Below, piece after piece: positions 1 through 9,860 of a stretch of 64,000 nt of DNA. The translations under genes and the position numbers were made by a program. The stretch comes from Acinetobacter gyllenbergii CIP 110306 = MTCC 11365 (GTDB lineage: Bacteria; Pseudomonadota; Gammaproteobacteria; Pseudomonadales; Moraxellaceae). How positions within the stretch are numbered: position 1 is the first letter of the stretch; each line of letters starts with the position of its first letter. The notes below the pieces were generated by a model that ran no database searches, was not told the origin of the DNA, and saw only the letters and a program-made list of their open reading frames with translations. The stretch is taken from the NCBI RefSeq assembly GCF_000413855.1, contig NZ_ATGG01000006.1:124001-188000 (forward strand), given 5' to 3'.

Positions 1-957
1 AACCGTAAAAATATCCCGACCACAATGGAAAGCCTCCCTTTAATTAACCAGCCACAAGCGCTCACAAATGGTTTTACTGGAGAAGGCTCAAGCGTGGTGG
101 TGATTGATACTGGGGTGAATTATAAACATGCTGACTTTGGTTGTACTGCAGTCAATACTCCAGCTTCGACTTGTCGTGTGGTTTATGCCTTTGATAGTGC
201 GCCCGATGATAATAGTTTGGATGATGATGGGCATGGCAGTAACGTGTCTGGGATCGTTGCTAAAGTTGCGTCTAAAACCAAAATTATTGGGATCGATGTG
301 TTTAGAAAAGTTCGATCACAAGGGCAATGGGCGAGTACGGCTTATGACAGCGATATTTTGGCGGGGATTAACTGGGCAGTGAATAATGCACAGACTTATA
401 ATATCAAAGCCATTAATTTGAGCTTGGGTGTACCCGGTGTGAAATACACCTCAGAATGTAGTAACAGTAGTTATAGCACGGCTTTTGCTAATGCACGTGC
501 TGCAGGTGTTGTCCCTGTGGTGGCTTCAGGCAACGATGCTTTTGCTGATGGGATTTCTTCACCGGCCTGTGTGAAAGGTGCAGTACGAGTAGGTGCGGTG
601 TACGATAGTAATATTGGTGGGGTGTCTTGGGGCAATCCATTGAAATGCTCTGATCCAAACACAGCTGCAGATAAAGTGACCTGCTTTAGTAATGGTGGCT
701 CATTAGTGACTTTACTGGCACCTGGGGCAATGATTACTGCAGGCGGTGAAACTCAGGGCGGTACCTCGCAAGCAGCGCCTCATGTGGCAGGGGCAATTGC
801 CTTATTACGTGCCAATGCTGTGACACCAACAGAGACTATCGATCAAACCGTAAATCGTTTAAGAGTGACAGGTAAGCCGATTACCGATACGCGTACAGGT
901 TTGGTGTTCCCACGCATTGATTTACTGGCTGCAACCAGCGGACTCAGTTCGAATTAA
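1..957 (+). CDS. S8 (subtilisin-like) serine peptidase, 5' end outside window
   Basis: The frame is open from the first base, so the true start and any signal peptide or propeptide lie upstream. Numbering from the first internal Met (position 25), the catalytic triad is complete: Asp28 in VVVIDTG, His70 in DGHGSNVSG and Ser248 in GGTSQAAPHVAG, with the oxyanion-hole Asn170 in ASGN. Several Cys residues (40, 50, 145, 182, 208, 220) suggest disulfides, consistent with an exported protease. Members of this family are usually secreted or periplasmic endopeptidases; the substrate cannot be read from the sequence. A strong hairpin follows the stop codon. The family call is certain; the physiological role is not known. 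Confidence 0.93.
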   Translation, partial: NRKNIPTTMESLPLINQPQALTNGFTGEGSSVVVIDTGVNYKHADFGCTAVNTPASTCRVVYAFDSAPDDNSLDDDGHGSNVSGIVAKVASKTKIIGIDVFRKVRSQGQWASTAYDSDILAGINWAVNNAQTYNIKAINLSLGVPGVKYTSECSNSSYSTAFANARAAGVVPVVASGNDAFADGISSPACVKGAVRVGAVYDSNIGGVSWGNPLKCSDPNTAADKVTCFSNGGSLVTLLAPGAMITAGGETQGGTSQAAPHVAGAIALLRANAVTPTETIDQTVNRLRVTGKPITDTRTGLVFPRIDLLAATSGLSSN

Positions 958-1006
958 GATGATTTTATAGTTGAAAGATCGATCCAAAAATATTTTAAAA
1001 GCCATG

Positions 1007-1038
1007 ACGCGTTGCAACTAGAGATAGATGCAACGCGT
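1007..1038 (+). terminator. Rho-independent terminator after the S8 peptidase
   Basis: Perfect 10-bp inverted repeat (ACGCGTTGCA / TGCAACGCGT) with a 12-nt loop, followed by TCTTTATT. It lies 50 bases after the peptidase stop codon and before the convergent minus-strand gene. Confidence 0.75.
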
Positions 1039-1049
1039 TCTTTATTGGC

Positions 1050-1460
1050 TTAATGACATTGTGTTAGTTTATCCGCACTAAAGTTACTTTGCAGTTTTTG
1101 AAAGTTGGCTTGAACAGTCGCATCTTGCACATCAAAAGCAGTTGCGGTTGTGGGCTGAGCAAGCGTTTTATCTTGATAGTGTTGGGTGGTAGAGCTTGCT
1201 GAAATTAAACCATTTTGGTTAAACACCCACTGCTCAACGGCCTGACCACCATCAAAATAGCCCGTAAATTCAATGTTGCAGTGTTGACCTTGTTTGCTCA
1301 GTTTTGCAGTATTGCCTTCAGTTGAAGGCGTGGCGCCAATATTCTTCACTTGTTGTAATGTTTGTGTGCCATTGTTGGGCGTGGATAATGATGAGCAAGC
1401 AGTGAAGCTGATTGCACTGATGCAGGAAAATAGAATGGTTTTAAATTTTTGTTGCGTCAT
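1050..1460 (-). CDS. small putative lipoprotein, unknown function
   Basis: 136 residues. The N-terminus has a short basic stretch (TQQKFK), a hydrophobic core and a lipobox-like SFTACSS, so it is probably an acylated periplasmic or outer-membrane lipoprotein. The start at 1460 is preferred over a TTG two codons upstream because GGAAT lies 7 bases before the ATG. The mature part is Gln/Thr-rich, with two isolated Cys residues (CNIEFTGYF and the C-terminal CH). No enzymatic motif is visible. It converges on the S8 peptidase gene and is separate from it. Function unknown. Confidence 0.7.
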   Translation of the reverse strand: MTQQKFKTILFSCISAISFTACSSLSTPNNGTQTLQQVKNIGATPSTEGNTAKLSKQGQHCNIEFTGYFDGGQAVEQWVFNQNGLISASSTTQHYQDKTLAQPTTATAFDVQDATVQANFQKLQSNFSADKLTQCH

Positions 1461-1646
1461 GTGCAAAATTCCAGTCCGATGAATTTATACCATTGAGTCT
1501 GTCGATAAAACTCGTGAAGTTCAATAAATGTTTTGAGCGTACACTGTAAATTTAAAGCCTATTTTTCAAATAACTATAACAAATCCGCTGTATATAAATG
1601 ATATTTTATAGCCCGAAAAAATCTTTATTCTAATGAATCGGCCGCC

Positions 1647-1673
1647 ATAAAAAACCTCTACATGGTAGAGGTT
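1647..1673 (-). terminator. Rho-independent terminator
   Basis: On the minus strand, AACCTCTAC-CAT-GTAGAGGTT is followed by TTTTTTA. It closes the gene that ends at 1681. Confidence 0.8.
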
Positions 1674-1680
1674 CTTGGGT

Positions 1681-2103
1681 TTAGTTACTTGAAGGTTGGC
1701 TGAGTTCAGCTCGTTCGATCGGGACATTGCCTTCATTGGTGCCAACCACTGCATCTTTAGTGTCTTGCCATTTTTTGGCCGTGTACTGTTTGGCTTTTTC
1801 GGTTTGGGCTTGAACAACTTCAGACTGCTCTTCCGTATATTTCTTGGTGTCTTGCCATTTTTCACTGATCTTTTGTGAGGTGTTATCAGATGCACCTTGG
1901 ATTGAATCGCCTAAATTCTGCATGCCTTTGCCCGTTTTATACAATAAGACACGTCCTAGACTTGGATTATCGCCATAGGGCATGGCTTTTTCAGGGACAG
2001 CATTAGAAGCAGTGCTTGTGGTGCTAGTTGGGTCTGCTGCCCAGAGCGAAGACGATGCAATCAGTGCAGTCGCTAAACAGAGTGCGGGTACTTTTTTGAT
2101 CAT
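1681..2103 (-). CDS. putative periplasmic protein with amphipathic repeats
   Basis: 140 residues from MIKKVPALC. This start has AAGGA 6 bases upstream; an upstream in-frame ATG at 2133 lacks such a site. Residues 1-22 form a clear signal peptide ending SLWAAD. The mature chain repeats a WQDTKKYTEEQ / WQDTKDAVVG element and is rich in Lys, Gln, Glu and Thr, like helical coiled or amphipathic surface proteins. No catalytic motif is seen. A secreted or periplasmic helical protein is inferred; function unknown. Confidence 0.7.
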   Translation of the reverse strand: MIKKVPALCLATALIASSSLWAADPTSTTSTASNAVPEKAMPYGDNPSLGRVLLYKTGKGMQNLGDSIQGASDNTSQKISEKWQDTKKYTEEQSEVVQAQTEKAKQYTAKKWQDTKDAVVGTNEGNVPIERAELSQPSSN

Positions 2104-2207
2104 CTTTTTGTCCTTTCCGCGATATTGTCGCAATCGAGATTTTATATCTTATCGTTGGTTCGAAGAAAAGAGTTAAGATGATATGAAATTGATACGGTAA
2201 GTAACCT

Positions 2208-2681
2208 TTAACTAAAACTTATGCAGAAAAAGAAGAGAAATAAAAAGCCAAAAATGCCTAAAACAATGAAGTAATCTTGTTTGCGTATATGTGCGAATCG
2301 TATGACGGATAAATAGATTGAGCCTAAAAAGATAAATGAGAAAATAAGGATACAAGGGAGTGGCTGATTAAAGAGCAATAGCGTATTGCCAAATAAAATA
2401 AAAATGATGCTGCTGCTGATCCAGTAGAGTAAGGCAAATAAAAATTTCTTGAGTGCTAATTGACTGACAGATTGATCTAAACGAGGTAAGACAACTGCCA
2501 AAAGAATTAGTGCAATCATTCCACCCAAAATCGAAATGATCATAAAAAACAGGCCACTCATATCGGGTTTGGTTCGAATAAATGGAAATACTGTGTAGCT
2601 TGTCCAACTGATTAAGAGTAAAGCGGCATGTATAACGGTCAGAATGATATCGATACGATAATAATTTTTAGGTAGCGTCAT
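2208..2681 (-). CDS. small multi-pass inner-membrane protein, unknown function
   Basis: 157 residues, almost entirely hydrophobic. About five membrane segments can be seen, roughly at residues 10-30, 42-64, 80-102, 110-128 and 138-156. Few charged residues lie between the segments and there is no conserved motif I recognise. It is a lone gene on the minus strand. An integral membrane protein of unknown role is the most that can be supported. Confidence 0.6.
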   Translation of the reverse strand: MTLPKNYYRIDIILTVIHAALLLISWTSYTVFPFIRTKPDMSGLFFMIISILGGMIALILLAVVLPRLDQSVSQLALKKFLFALLYWISSSIIFILFGNTLLLFNQPLPCILIFSFIFLGSIYLSVIRFAHIRKQDYFIVLGIFGFLFLFFFCISFS

Positions 2682-2701
2682 TTTTATTAATCAATGTTTA
2701 T

Positions 2702-2725
2702 TAAAAAACTGCTATTACTAGCAGG
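2702..2725 (-). terminator. Rho-independent terminator
   Basis: Read on the minus strand, CTGCTA-GTAA-TAGCAG is followed by TTTTTTAAT. It sits downstream of the lipoprotein gene ending at 2861, with about 135 bases between that hold nothing else recognisable. Confidence 0.7.
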
Positions 2726-2860
2726 TTTGTTGAATAGCTGCAAATATCAGCTTAACCTTACATACACTTAGCTGCGTCAGCACGATGGCACTTTGAATGA
2801 ATGCATTCATTGATGAACGAGGTTGAGCAAATTGAGACAGTACTCATTTTCAAAGTTGAT

Positions 2861-3271
2861 TTATTGGATTCTTACAACTTTTTCCACGCGATCAGATGAG
2901 TCATAGATCACTTGAATAATTGCTTTGTCTCCTCTAAGCGCTGAGTCTGGGATTGATACCTTTTCTATTAATGCATCAAAGGGCAATGTACTTGCGACTA
3001 AACCGTTATATAAAGCTTGTCCGTACATCTTAGCGCTGTTCTCTCTTTTATAGAATATAAAAGTATCAATTCGTTGATCACCGATTAATTTACTTGAGCT
3101 TGGTGTAATCACTTTGGTAATAAATTCACTTCGAGCCATGCCAATCGCGATAGGATTCTGTATATTTTGATGGTTTTCTATCTCTGGCTGAGCCCTAGAA
3201 CTAGGATTTAAAGAACAAGCACTTTGTCCAATCGCTAAAAGAGTAGAGAGCAATAAAGTGTATTTTTTCAT
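2861..3271 (-). CDS. putative lipoprotein, unknown function
   Basis: 136 residues. The N-terminus is KKYTLLLSTLLAIGQSAC, with a lipobox ending at Cys19, which predicts lipid attachment after export. The mature part has a region resembling small outer-membrane lipoproteins of the SmpA/OmlA type (IGMARSEFITKVI, then a strand-rich tail ending VIYDSSDRVEKVVRIQ), but I cannot confirm that family by eye. It lies downstream of the glyS terminator and is transcribed the same way, so it is probably an independent unit. Confidence 0.72.
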   Translation of the reverse strand: MKKYTLLLSTLLAIGQSACSLNPSSRAQPEIENHQNIQNPIAIGMARSEFITKVITPSSSKLIGDQRIDTFIFYKRENSAKMYGQALYNGLVASTLPFDALIEKVSIPDSALRGDKAIIQVIYDSSDRVEKVVRIQ

Positions 3272-3300
3272 GTCGTTATAGTCTTATAAAAAGTGTAAAT

Positions 3301-3332
3301 AAAAAAACCTGCTATTTTTAGCAGGTTTTTTT
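3301..3332 (-). terminator. terminator of the glyQ-glyS operon (hairpin works in both orientations)
   Basis: AAAAAAACCTGCTA-TTTT-TAGCAGGTTTTTTT is a symmetric stem flanked by A and T tracts, directly after the glyS stop codon on the minus strand. Confidence 0.85.
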
Positions 3333-3355
3333 AAGAGTTTCAAATAAATACAGGT

Positions 3356-5422
3356 TTAGCCTTGCAATACACTTACATCTGCAATTGCCGTGAATAAATC
3401 ACGTAATTGAGCGAGTAAACGTAAACGGTTGGCTTTTAACTCTACATCATCTGCCATTACCATCACACCTTCAAAGAAGGCATCAATTGGTGCACGAAGC
3501 GCAGCCAGCTTAGACAAGGCTTCTGTGTAGTTACGTGCAGCAAGCAAAGGCTGAACCACAGGCGTGAGTGCAGACAACTCTGCATAAAGTGCTTTTTCAG
3601 CAGCTTCAACCAGATTGGCTTCAACCACAGCACCTTCCGGTGTCGCTTCTTTGGCAAGAATATTGGCAACACGTTTATTGGCTGCGGCCAATGCTGCCGC
3701 TTCAGGCAATGTACGGAAATGGTTGACCGCAGTTACACGCTTGTCAAAATCAAGTGGCGATTTTGGTGCAAGTGCTTGTACCGCTTGAATCACATCAACC
3801 GCAACGCCTTGGTCTTCATATTTGGCACGGTAACGACCTTCAAGGAATGCAACCGCATCCGCACGGGTTTTATCGTGATCTTTAATGATGTCGCCATAAC
3901 CTTGTAAGGCAAAGTTCACCAATTCTTCAATGGTCACATCAAGTTCATTTTCGATGATTAAACGCAAGATACCGATTGCAGAACGACGTAATGCAAATGG
4001 GTCTTTTGAACCTGTTGGTGCTTGACCAATACCGAAAATACCGACCAATGTGTCTAAACGGTCCGCAAGCGCAATGGTTGTACCTGTCTTGGTTTGCGGT
4101 AATACATCACCAGCAAATTTTGGTAAATACTGCTCACCTAACGCTTCGGCAACTTCATTATTCTCACCTTCAAGGCGTGCATAGTAAGTACCTGCAATCC
4201 CTTGAAGTTCTGGGAATTCACCCACCAGTTCAGAAGTTAAGTCACATTTCGCAAGTAATGCTGCTTTCTCAGCATCAGCAACATTGGCACCCGTAATTGG
4301 AGATAATGCCACAGCCAGTTTCGCAATACGTTGTGATTTATCCCACAGCGTACCCAATTGTGCTTGGAACACCATATTGGCTAATTTTTCTTTACGAGAC
4401 GCAAGCGGTTGCTTTTGGTCTTGTAAGAAGAAGAATTCCGCATCAGACAAACGAGGACGTACAACTTTCTCATTCCCTTCAATAATTTGAATCGGATCTT
4501 TCGACTCAATATTTGAAATGGTAATGAAGTAAGGCTGTAATTTACCTTCGGCGTTGATTAAGCAGAAATACTTTTGGTTATCCTGCATGGTGGTAATCAA
4601 GGCTTCTTGTGGAACCGCTAAATAACGTTCTTCGAAAGTTGCACGTAAAGCTACTGGCCATTCAACCAGACTGGTGACTTCATCAAGCAAGTCTGCTGGC
4701 ACAATAGCAGTCGCATTGACTTCATCTGCCAATGTCTTCACTTGTGCTTGAATGGTTGCTTGACGCTTTTCAAAGTTCGCAACCACATAGGCTTGTTCTA
4801 GAGTTGCCAAATAGTCATTTGCATGTGCCAAAGTCACAGCTTCAGGCGCATGGAAACGATGACCATAAGTCACATTCCCTGCTTTGTGATCTTGAATGGT
4901 TGCGTCAACCACTTGATCATCTTTGAGCAATACCACCCATTTTACTGGACGTACGAATTCAGTACGGCTTGCTGCTGAACGCATACGTTTTGCGATTGGT
5001 AAGTTATCCAATGCAGTCTGTAAAATTTGCGGTAGTAAAACATCAAGACTTTGACCTTTGACATCTTTCAAGAAACAAACTTTTTCAACTTTACCTGCTT
5101 GGAACGTCGAAAGCTGATCAACCGTAATGCCTTGACCACGCATAAAGCCTTCAAGTGCTTTGGTCGGTTTGCCTTCAGCATCATAAGCCGCTTGCACAGC
5201 AGGGCCATCAAAACGTTTTTGTGTATCTGCCTGAGCAGCATCGATATCAACAATTTTCAATGCTAAACGACGTGGCGCAGCATAGGCTTCGATAGAGGCG
5301 AAATTTAAGCCAGCCTCTTTTAAGCCTTTTTCAGTTTCTGCTTTAAGTGCATCACGTAAGGTTTTTAAGCTTTTGGGTGGAAGTTCTTCACAACCCAATT
5401 CAAATAGTACGGTATGTGTCAT
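3356..5422 (-). CDS. glyS: glycine--tRNA ligase beta subunit
   Basis: 688 residues, the usual length for the family (about 690). The beta chain of the alpha2-beta2 bacterial glycyl-tRNA synthetase recognises tRNA-Gly and works with GlyQ, encoded just upstream. The N-terminus [16 protein letters not shown] is the family signature, and the C-terminal third holds the DALR-like anticodon-binding region. The start at 5422 is preferred over 5428 because its ATG overlaps the preceding gene's TGA (ATGA), which suggests translational coupling. The operon order is glyQ, a 158-codon unknown gene, glyS. The call is certain; the exact start is not. Confidence 0.97.
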   Translation of the reverse strand: MTHTVLFELGCEELPPKSLKTLRDALKAETEKGLKEAGLNFASIEAYAAPRRLALKIVDIDAAQADTQKRFDGPAVQAAYDAEGKPTKALEGFMRGQGITVDQLSTFQAGKVEKVCFLKDVKGQSLDVLLPQILQTALDNLPIAKRMRSAASRTEFVRPVKWVVLLKDDQVVDATIQDHKAGNVTYGHRFHAPEAVTLAHANDYLATLEQAYVVANFEKRQATIQAQVKTLADEVNATAIVPADLLDEVTSLVEWPVALRATFEERYLAVPQEALITTMQDNQKYFCLINAEGKLQPYFITISNIESKDPIQIIEGNEKVVRPRLSDAEFFFLQDQKQPLASRKEKLANMVFQAQLGTLWDKSQRIAKLAVALSPITGANVADAEKAALLAKCDLTSELVGEFPELQGIAGTYYARLEGENNEVAEALGEQYLPKFAGDVLPQTKTGTTIALADRLDTLVGIFGIGQAPTGSKDPFALRRSAIGILRLIIENELDVTIEELVNFALQGYGDIIKDHDKTRADAVAFLEGRYRAKYEDQGVAVDVIQAVQALAPKSPLDFDKRVTAVNHFRTLPEAAALAAANKRVANILAKEATPEGAVVEANLVEAAEKALYAELSALTPVVQPLLAARNYTEALSKLAALRAPIDAFFEGVMVMADDVELKANRLRLLAQLRDLFTAIADVSVLQG

Positions 5423-5895
5423 TTCCATGTATCCGAAAAAATATGGTGTGGTTGTACAAAGTTGGTTTGGGGTGGAAAATCTGTTTCATCTTTGGGCAGG
5501 TATCCCCAAATTCGAATGACATCTTCACGTTGTTCAAACTCTAAACCAATCTTTATCAATAAATTTTTAAATCGAGCCGAGTGGTCAATGATTTTCTTAT
5601 GTCCCCAAGGCTTTTCCACCTGATGCTCTAAAGTACTTAAGTCTAGCCATAACACCCCTGCAAATGGATAGGGTAAATGACCAAACCATTCAACATCCCA
5701 ATTGCTGATAAATTTATTGCTGATCCAGCAATAACGATAACTAGGACCCCAGTCATCGTTTTGCATGAATGTGATCAGCTCAGACCACTTGGTATTGTTG
5801 GCAGCACTCACCCATTGACCATTTTGAACAGCGTTGGCAATGCTTTGTTGCTGATCGTCAATACCATAATGGACAATAGAGTGCGGATTTTGCAT
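5419..5895 (-). CDS. unknown protein encoded between glyQ and glyS
   Basis: 158 residues, soluble, rich in Trp and aromatic residues ([35 protein letters not shown]), with no signal peptide or membrane segment. It starts 12 bases after glyQ stops and its TGA overlaps the glyS ATG, so it is translated as part of the synthetase operon. In the classical operon glyQ and glyS are adjacent. The sequence looks like one of the small domain families of unknown function that are scattered in genomes; I cannot name it with confidence. A role in tRNA charging is not supported by the sequence itself. Confidence 0.75.
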   Translation of the reverse strand: MQNPHSIVHYGIDDQQQSIANAVQNGQWVSAANNTKWSELITFMQNDDWGPSYRYCWISNKFISNWDVEWFGHLPYPFAGVLWLDLSTLEHQVEKPWGHKKIIDHSARFKNLLIKIGLEFEQREDVIRIWGYLPKDETDFPPQTNFVQPHHIFSDTWK

Positions 5896-5908
5896 CAGAC
5901 AGATAACT

Positions 5909-6886
<978 letters not shown>

Positions 6887-6954
6887 GGTGCATCCACTGG
6901 AATCAAACAAAAATTGTGCTTAAGTATAAGGATTTTGTAGAGGAGTGGCAAAGG

Positions 6955-7455
6955 CTAGTTGGGGAATTTCAGCTTTGAACAGCTTTTAGATTTATTTGCT
7001 GTTCTGACTAATAGGATCCAATTGGTCACGGCAAATGTAAGAGAGAAAAAACAGAGAATAACAAAGAATCTGAATGGGATAATATTGATTTGGGCTGTGT
7101 TTAAAATAATGATCAAGCTCGGGACAATAACAGTAAATAAAAGGGCATAAGCCATAATGGAAAAGAAATTCAGCACTTGGTATTTTTGTAGCAACAGTTG
7201 CACAAAATAGCTTGGAAGAAAAACAAGAATGAAATAGATCAAGGCAATGTACAGGACAACCAAGAATATCTCATACAATACTTTGAATATTTCTGTGGAA
7301 AAGTAATGATCAGGCGCAAAAAAAGCGACAAATATAAAATAGATGGGAACACCTGCATAGAAGGGTGTTTGGATCAAACAGCGCCAAATTTGTGCTTTGC
7401 TGACAATCAGTTTTTGAGTGAATGGTTGTGCAAGTTTTTGAAGTATGGGGTTCAT
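6955..7455 (-). CDS. putative inner-membrane protein, unknown function
   Basis: 166 residues with about four hydrophobic segments: around 33-50 (YAGVPIYFIFVAFFA), 60-85, 98-120 and 128-150. The N-terminal 30 residues and the C-terminal SNKSKSCSKLK tail are polar and basic. No family motif is recognised. It is a single gene upstream of glyQ in the same orientation, separated from it by about 70 bases without an evident terminator, so read-through into glyQ is possible. Confidence 0.6.
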   Translation of the reverse strand: MNPILQKLAQPFTQKLIVSKAQIWRCLIQTPFYAGVPIYFIFVAFFAPDHYFSTEIFKVLYEIFLVVLYIALIYFILVFLPSYFVQLLLQKYQVLNFFSIMAYALLFTVIVPSLIIILNTAQINIIPFRFFVILCFFSLTFAVTNWILLVRTANKSKSCSKLKFPN

Positions 7456-7521
7456 GGTATTTTAATCTTTATTTATTTCAATTGTTTATATTTAGGCTGT
7501 AGAGTTAATCAAGCCATTGCA

Positions 7522-7549
7522 TTGAATTATCTTAATTTTTGCTTATAAC
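7522..7549 (+). promoter_or_regulatory. probable promoter of the radical-SAM/DUF4130 pair
   Basis: TTGAAT at 7522-7527 and TATAAC at 7544-7549 are separated by 16 bases. Transcription would begin about 7556, just ahead of the inverted repeat at 7567-7591. Prediction from sequence only. Confidence 0.45.
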
Positions 7550-7566
7550 AAGTTCTCGACCCACAA

Positions 7567-7591
7567 CTATACGTCAGCTCATGACGTATAG
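7567..7591. repeat. perfect inverted repeat (operator or 5'-end RNA hairpin)
   Basis: CTATACGTCA and TGACGTATAG, 10-bp arms with a 5-base centre (GCTCA). No T tract follows on either strand, so it is not a terminator. It lies between the predicted start of transcription (about 7556) and the radical-SAM gene at 7672. It could be a repressor site or a stem-loop at the 5' end of the mRNA. Confidence 0.7.
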
Positions 7592-7671
7592 CATCTCACA
7601 TGCGCTTAATTTCACAACTTTGAAATGTTAATTTTTAAACGATATTCTCTGTTCTTCTCAGGTCGTTTGAA

Positions 7672-8934
7672 ATGTCTGATCGCATTCGTGAAAAGCTGCA
7701 AATTTTAGCGGACGCTGCCAAATATGATGTGTCCTGTTCCTCCAGTGGCAGTGACCGTAAAAATAAAGACAAAGGTCTAGGTGATGCCAGTCGGGCAGGG
7801 ATTTGTCATAGCTATACCGAAGATGGACGTTGTGTTTCTTTGTTGAAAATCCTGTTCAGCAATGTCTGCATTTTTGATTGTGCCTATTGTGTGTCACGTC
7901 GTTCCAATGATGTCAAACGGGCGGCATTTACGGTACAGGAAGTGGTTGACTTGACCATTAATTTCTATCGCCGTAACTATATCGAGGGGCTATTTCTCAG
8001 TTCAGGCATTTTCAAGTCCGCCGACCATACCATGGAACGTATGCTGCAAGTGGTGAAGAAACTCCGCTTGGAAGAAAACTTTAATGGCTATATTCATCTT
8101 AAAACCATTCCAGGTGCTTCCCCTGAATTAATTCATGAATCGGGCCTGTATGCTGATCGCATGAGTATTAATTTAGAAATGCCTACAGAAGTAGGATTAA
8201 AAGCCTTTGCTCCTGAAAAGTCACATCAAGAAGTACAAAAGGATTTGGGGCTGGTTCGGGATCGTTTGATTCAACTTAAAGATGAACGTCAAATTATTAA
8301 GCATGTGCCGAAATATGTCCCTGCAGGGCAGACTACACAAATGGTGGTGGGTGCACATCAGGAAACGGATCAAGATGTGCTGTTTATGGCAGATCGGCAC
8401 TACAAAGAATTTAAATTGAAACGGGTCTATTTTTCAGGCTATATCCCGATTAATACCGAGAATAACTATCTACCTTCGGTGGGTTCTGCACCGCCTTTGC
8501 TACGCGAAAATCGACTTTATCAGAGCGATTGGTTGATGCGTTTTTATGGCTTTCAGGTCAATGAAATCGTCAATGAACGATTCCCACATTTGGATTTGGA
8601 CGTTGACCCGAAACTCAGTTGGGCATTGCGGCATCCTGAACAGTTTCCTGTGGATTTAAATCGAGCTGATTACCTGATGATTTTACGCGTGCCGGGTATT
8701 GGAGTGAGATCCGCCAAGAAAATTGTACAGGCGCGTCGTTTTGGCAAAATTCATGTCGATTTATTAAAGCAGTTGGGTGTGGCTTATTCACGTGCACAAT
8801 ATTTTATTCGTTGTGAAGACAGTCCTCGCTTTCGGAAAGAACTTTCTGCTGGTTTTATCCGTCAGCAGATTTTAACCCAAGGCACATCCAAATATATTAA
8901 GCCACTTTCTCCACAGTTGAGTTTGGGGTTTTAA
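7672..8934 (+). CDS. putative DNA modification/repair radical SAM protein
   Basis: 420 residues. The radical-SAM cluster motif CIFDCAYC supplies Cys66, Cys70 and Cys73 for the [4Fe-4S] centre that cleaves S-adenosylmethionine. Further Cys residues lie upstream (C22, C45, C54). Residues about 325-360 hold a helix-hairpin-helix DNA-binding element (LMILRVPGIGVRSAKKIV). This architecture matches the family annotated as putative DNA modification/repair radical SAM protein, which is distantly related to spore photoproduct lyase. The next gene starts within the stop codon of this one and is its standard partner. The substrate is not established for the family; action on nucleic acid is inferred from the helix-hairpin-helix. 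Confidence 0.9.
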   Translation: MSDRIREKLQILADAAKYDVSCSSSGSDRKNKDKGLGDASRAGICHSYTEDGRCVSLLKILFSNVCIFDCAYCVSRRSNDVKRAAFTVQEVVDLTINFYRRNYIEGLFLSSGIFKSADHTMERMLQVVKKLRLEENFNGYIHLKTIPGASPELIHESGLYADRMSINLEMPTEVGLKAFAPEKSHQEVQKDLGLVRDRLIQLKDERQIIKHVPKYVPAGQTTQMVVGAHQETDQDVLFMADRHYKEFKLKRVYFSGYIPINTENNYLPSVGSAPPLLRENRLYQSDWLMRFYGFQVNEIVNERFPHLDLDVDPKLSWALRHPEQFPVDLNRADYLMILRVPGIGVRSAKKIVQARRFGKIHVDLLKQLGVAYSRAQYFIRCEDSPRFRKELSAGFIRQQILTQGTSKYIKPLSPQLSLGF

Positions 8935-9728
8935 TGATGTTGAATCAGAAACTCAATTATTGTTTTGATGGCTCAATGTTGGGGTTATTGAGTTGTGTAT
9001 TTCGCGCATTTCAGTTTAAAGAATTTGAGGTACAACTGTGTTTATTGGGTGAGACACAACATGGTTTATTTTCCGATGTTGTTGATGTCGCCAATCATGA
9101 GCCACATGCCCAGCGGGTATGGTCTGCTTTACAACTAAAGCTTTCTCCAGCTGCGCTAAAGCAGATTTATTTTGCTTCATTGTCGGAGTCACTAGAGGCC
9201 TATCAGCATCTCTTTAATTATTGCATCTATGTGTTTCAGCAGTCCTATTCGATTGAAAAAGATTATTTACATCCAAGTGTGTTGGCGATTTCACAGTGGA
9301 CAAAAAAAGTCGGGCGAGAAAAGCATCGGATGGAGGCTTTTGTACGGTTTAAGAAAACCACGGATGGGCTGTTTTTAAGTTTGGTTCGTCCCGATTTTAA
9401 TGTACTGCCTTTGATTCAACCGCATTTTAGACGCCGTTATCAGGATCAGCGCTGGCTGATTTATGATGAGCAGCGTAACTATGGTCTTTATTACGACCTC
9501 AAGCAAATCCACGAAGTGTTTATGGATGCTGATAAGATTGATTGCAATCTGCAAAAGGGCGGTAGCCAAAGTTTTCAGTTAGAGTTGGATGAACAAGAGA
9601 TCTTATATGATCAGCTTTGGAAAGATTATTTTCAGAGTATCAATATTAAAGAACGGCAAAATATTAAATTGCATGTGCAATATCTGCCGAAACGTTATTG
9701 GCGTTATCTGAATGAAAAATATGTTTAG
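8934..9728 (+). CDS. TIGR03915/DUF4130-type partner of the radical SAM protein
   Basis: 264 residues. Its first ATG overlaps the last base of the radical-SAM stop codon; a second ATG follows at 8937. The family is nearly always encoded next to this radical-SAM protein and in some bacteria is fused to a uracil-DNA-glycosylase-like domain. That domain is absent here, so the protein is the stand-alone DUF4130 form. Visible blocks include HRMEAFVRFKKTTDGLFLSLVRPDFNV cut at its centre by a predicted strand pair, HFRRRYQDQRWLIYDEQR and the C-terminal YLPKRYWRYLNEK. No nuclease or glycosylase motif is identifiable by eye. A joint role in nucleic-acid repair is inferred from context. Confidence 0.85.
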   Translation: MMLNQKLNYCFDGSMLGLLSCVFRAFQFKEFEVQLCLLGETQHGLFSDVVDVANHEPHAQRVWSALQLKLSPAALKQIYFASLSESLEAYQHLFNYCIYVFQQSYSIEKDYLHPSVLAISQWTKKVGREKHRMEAFVRFKKTTDGLFLSLVRPDFNVLPLIQPHFRRRYQDQRWLIYDEQRNYGLYYDLKQIHEVFMDADKIDCNLQKGGSQSFQLELDEQEILYDQLWKDYFQSINIKERQNIKLHVQYLPKRYWRYLNEKYV

Positions 9729-9860
9729 CCTAGTTGGATCCTTGCAAAATAGATTGCTTCACAACCGTGACCAGCCGTATGTGGAAGAATAAAAAAATCA
9801 GCATCAGCGTAATTTTTGATTATGATTTGAAAAGATGACAAAAAACAAAAGAGCCAATCA

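Noticed and set aside
1..3271. Protease plus small exported proteins as a bacteriocin or secretion island
   Set aside because: The genes are separated by terminators, differ in orientation and include no transporter, immunity or precursor peptide.
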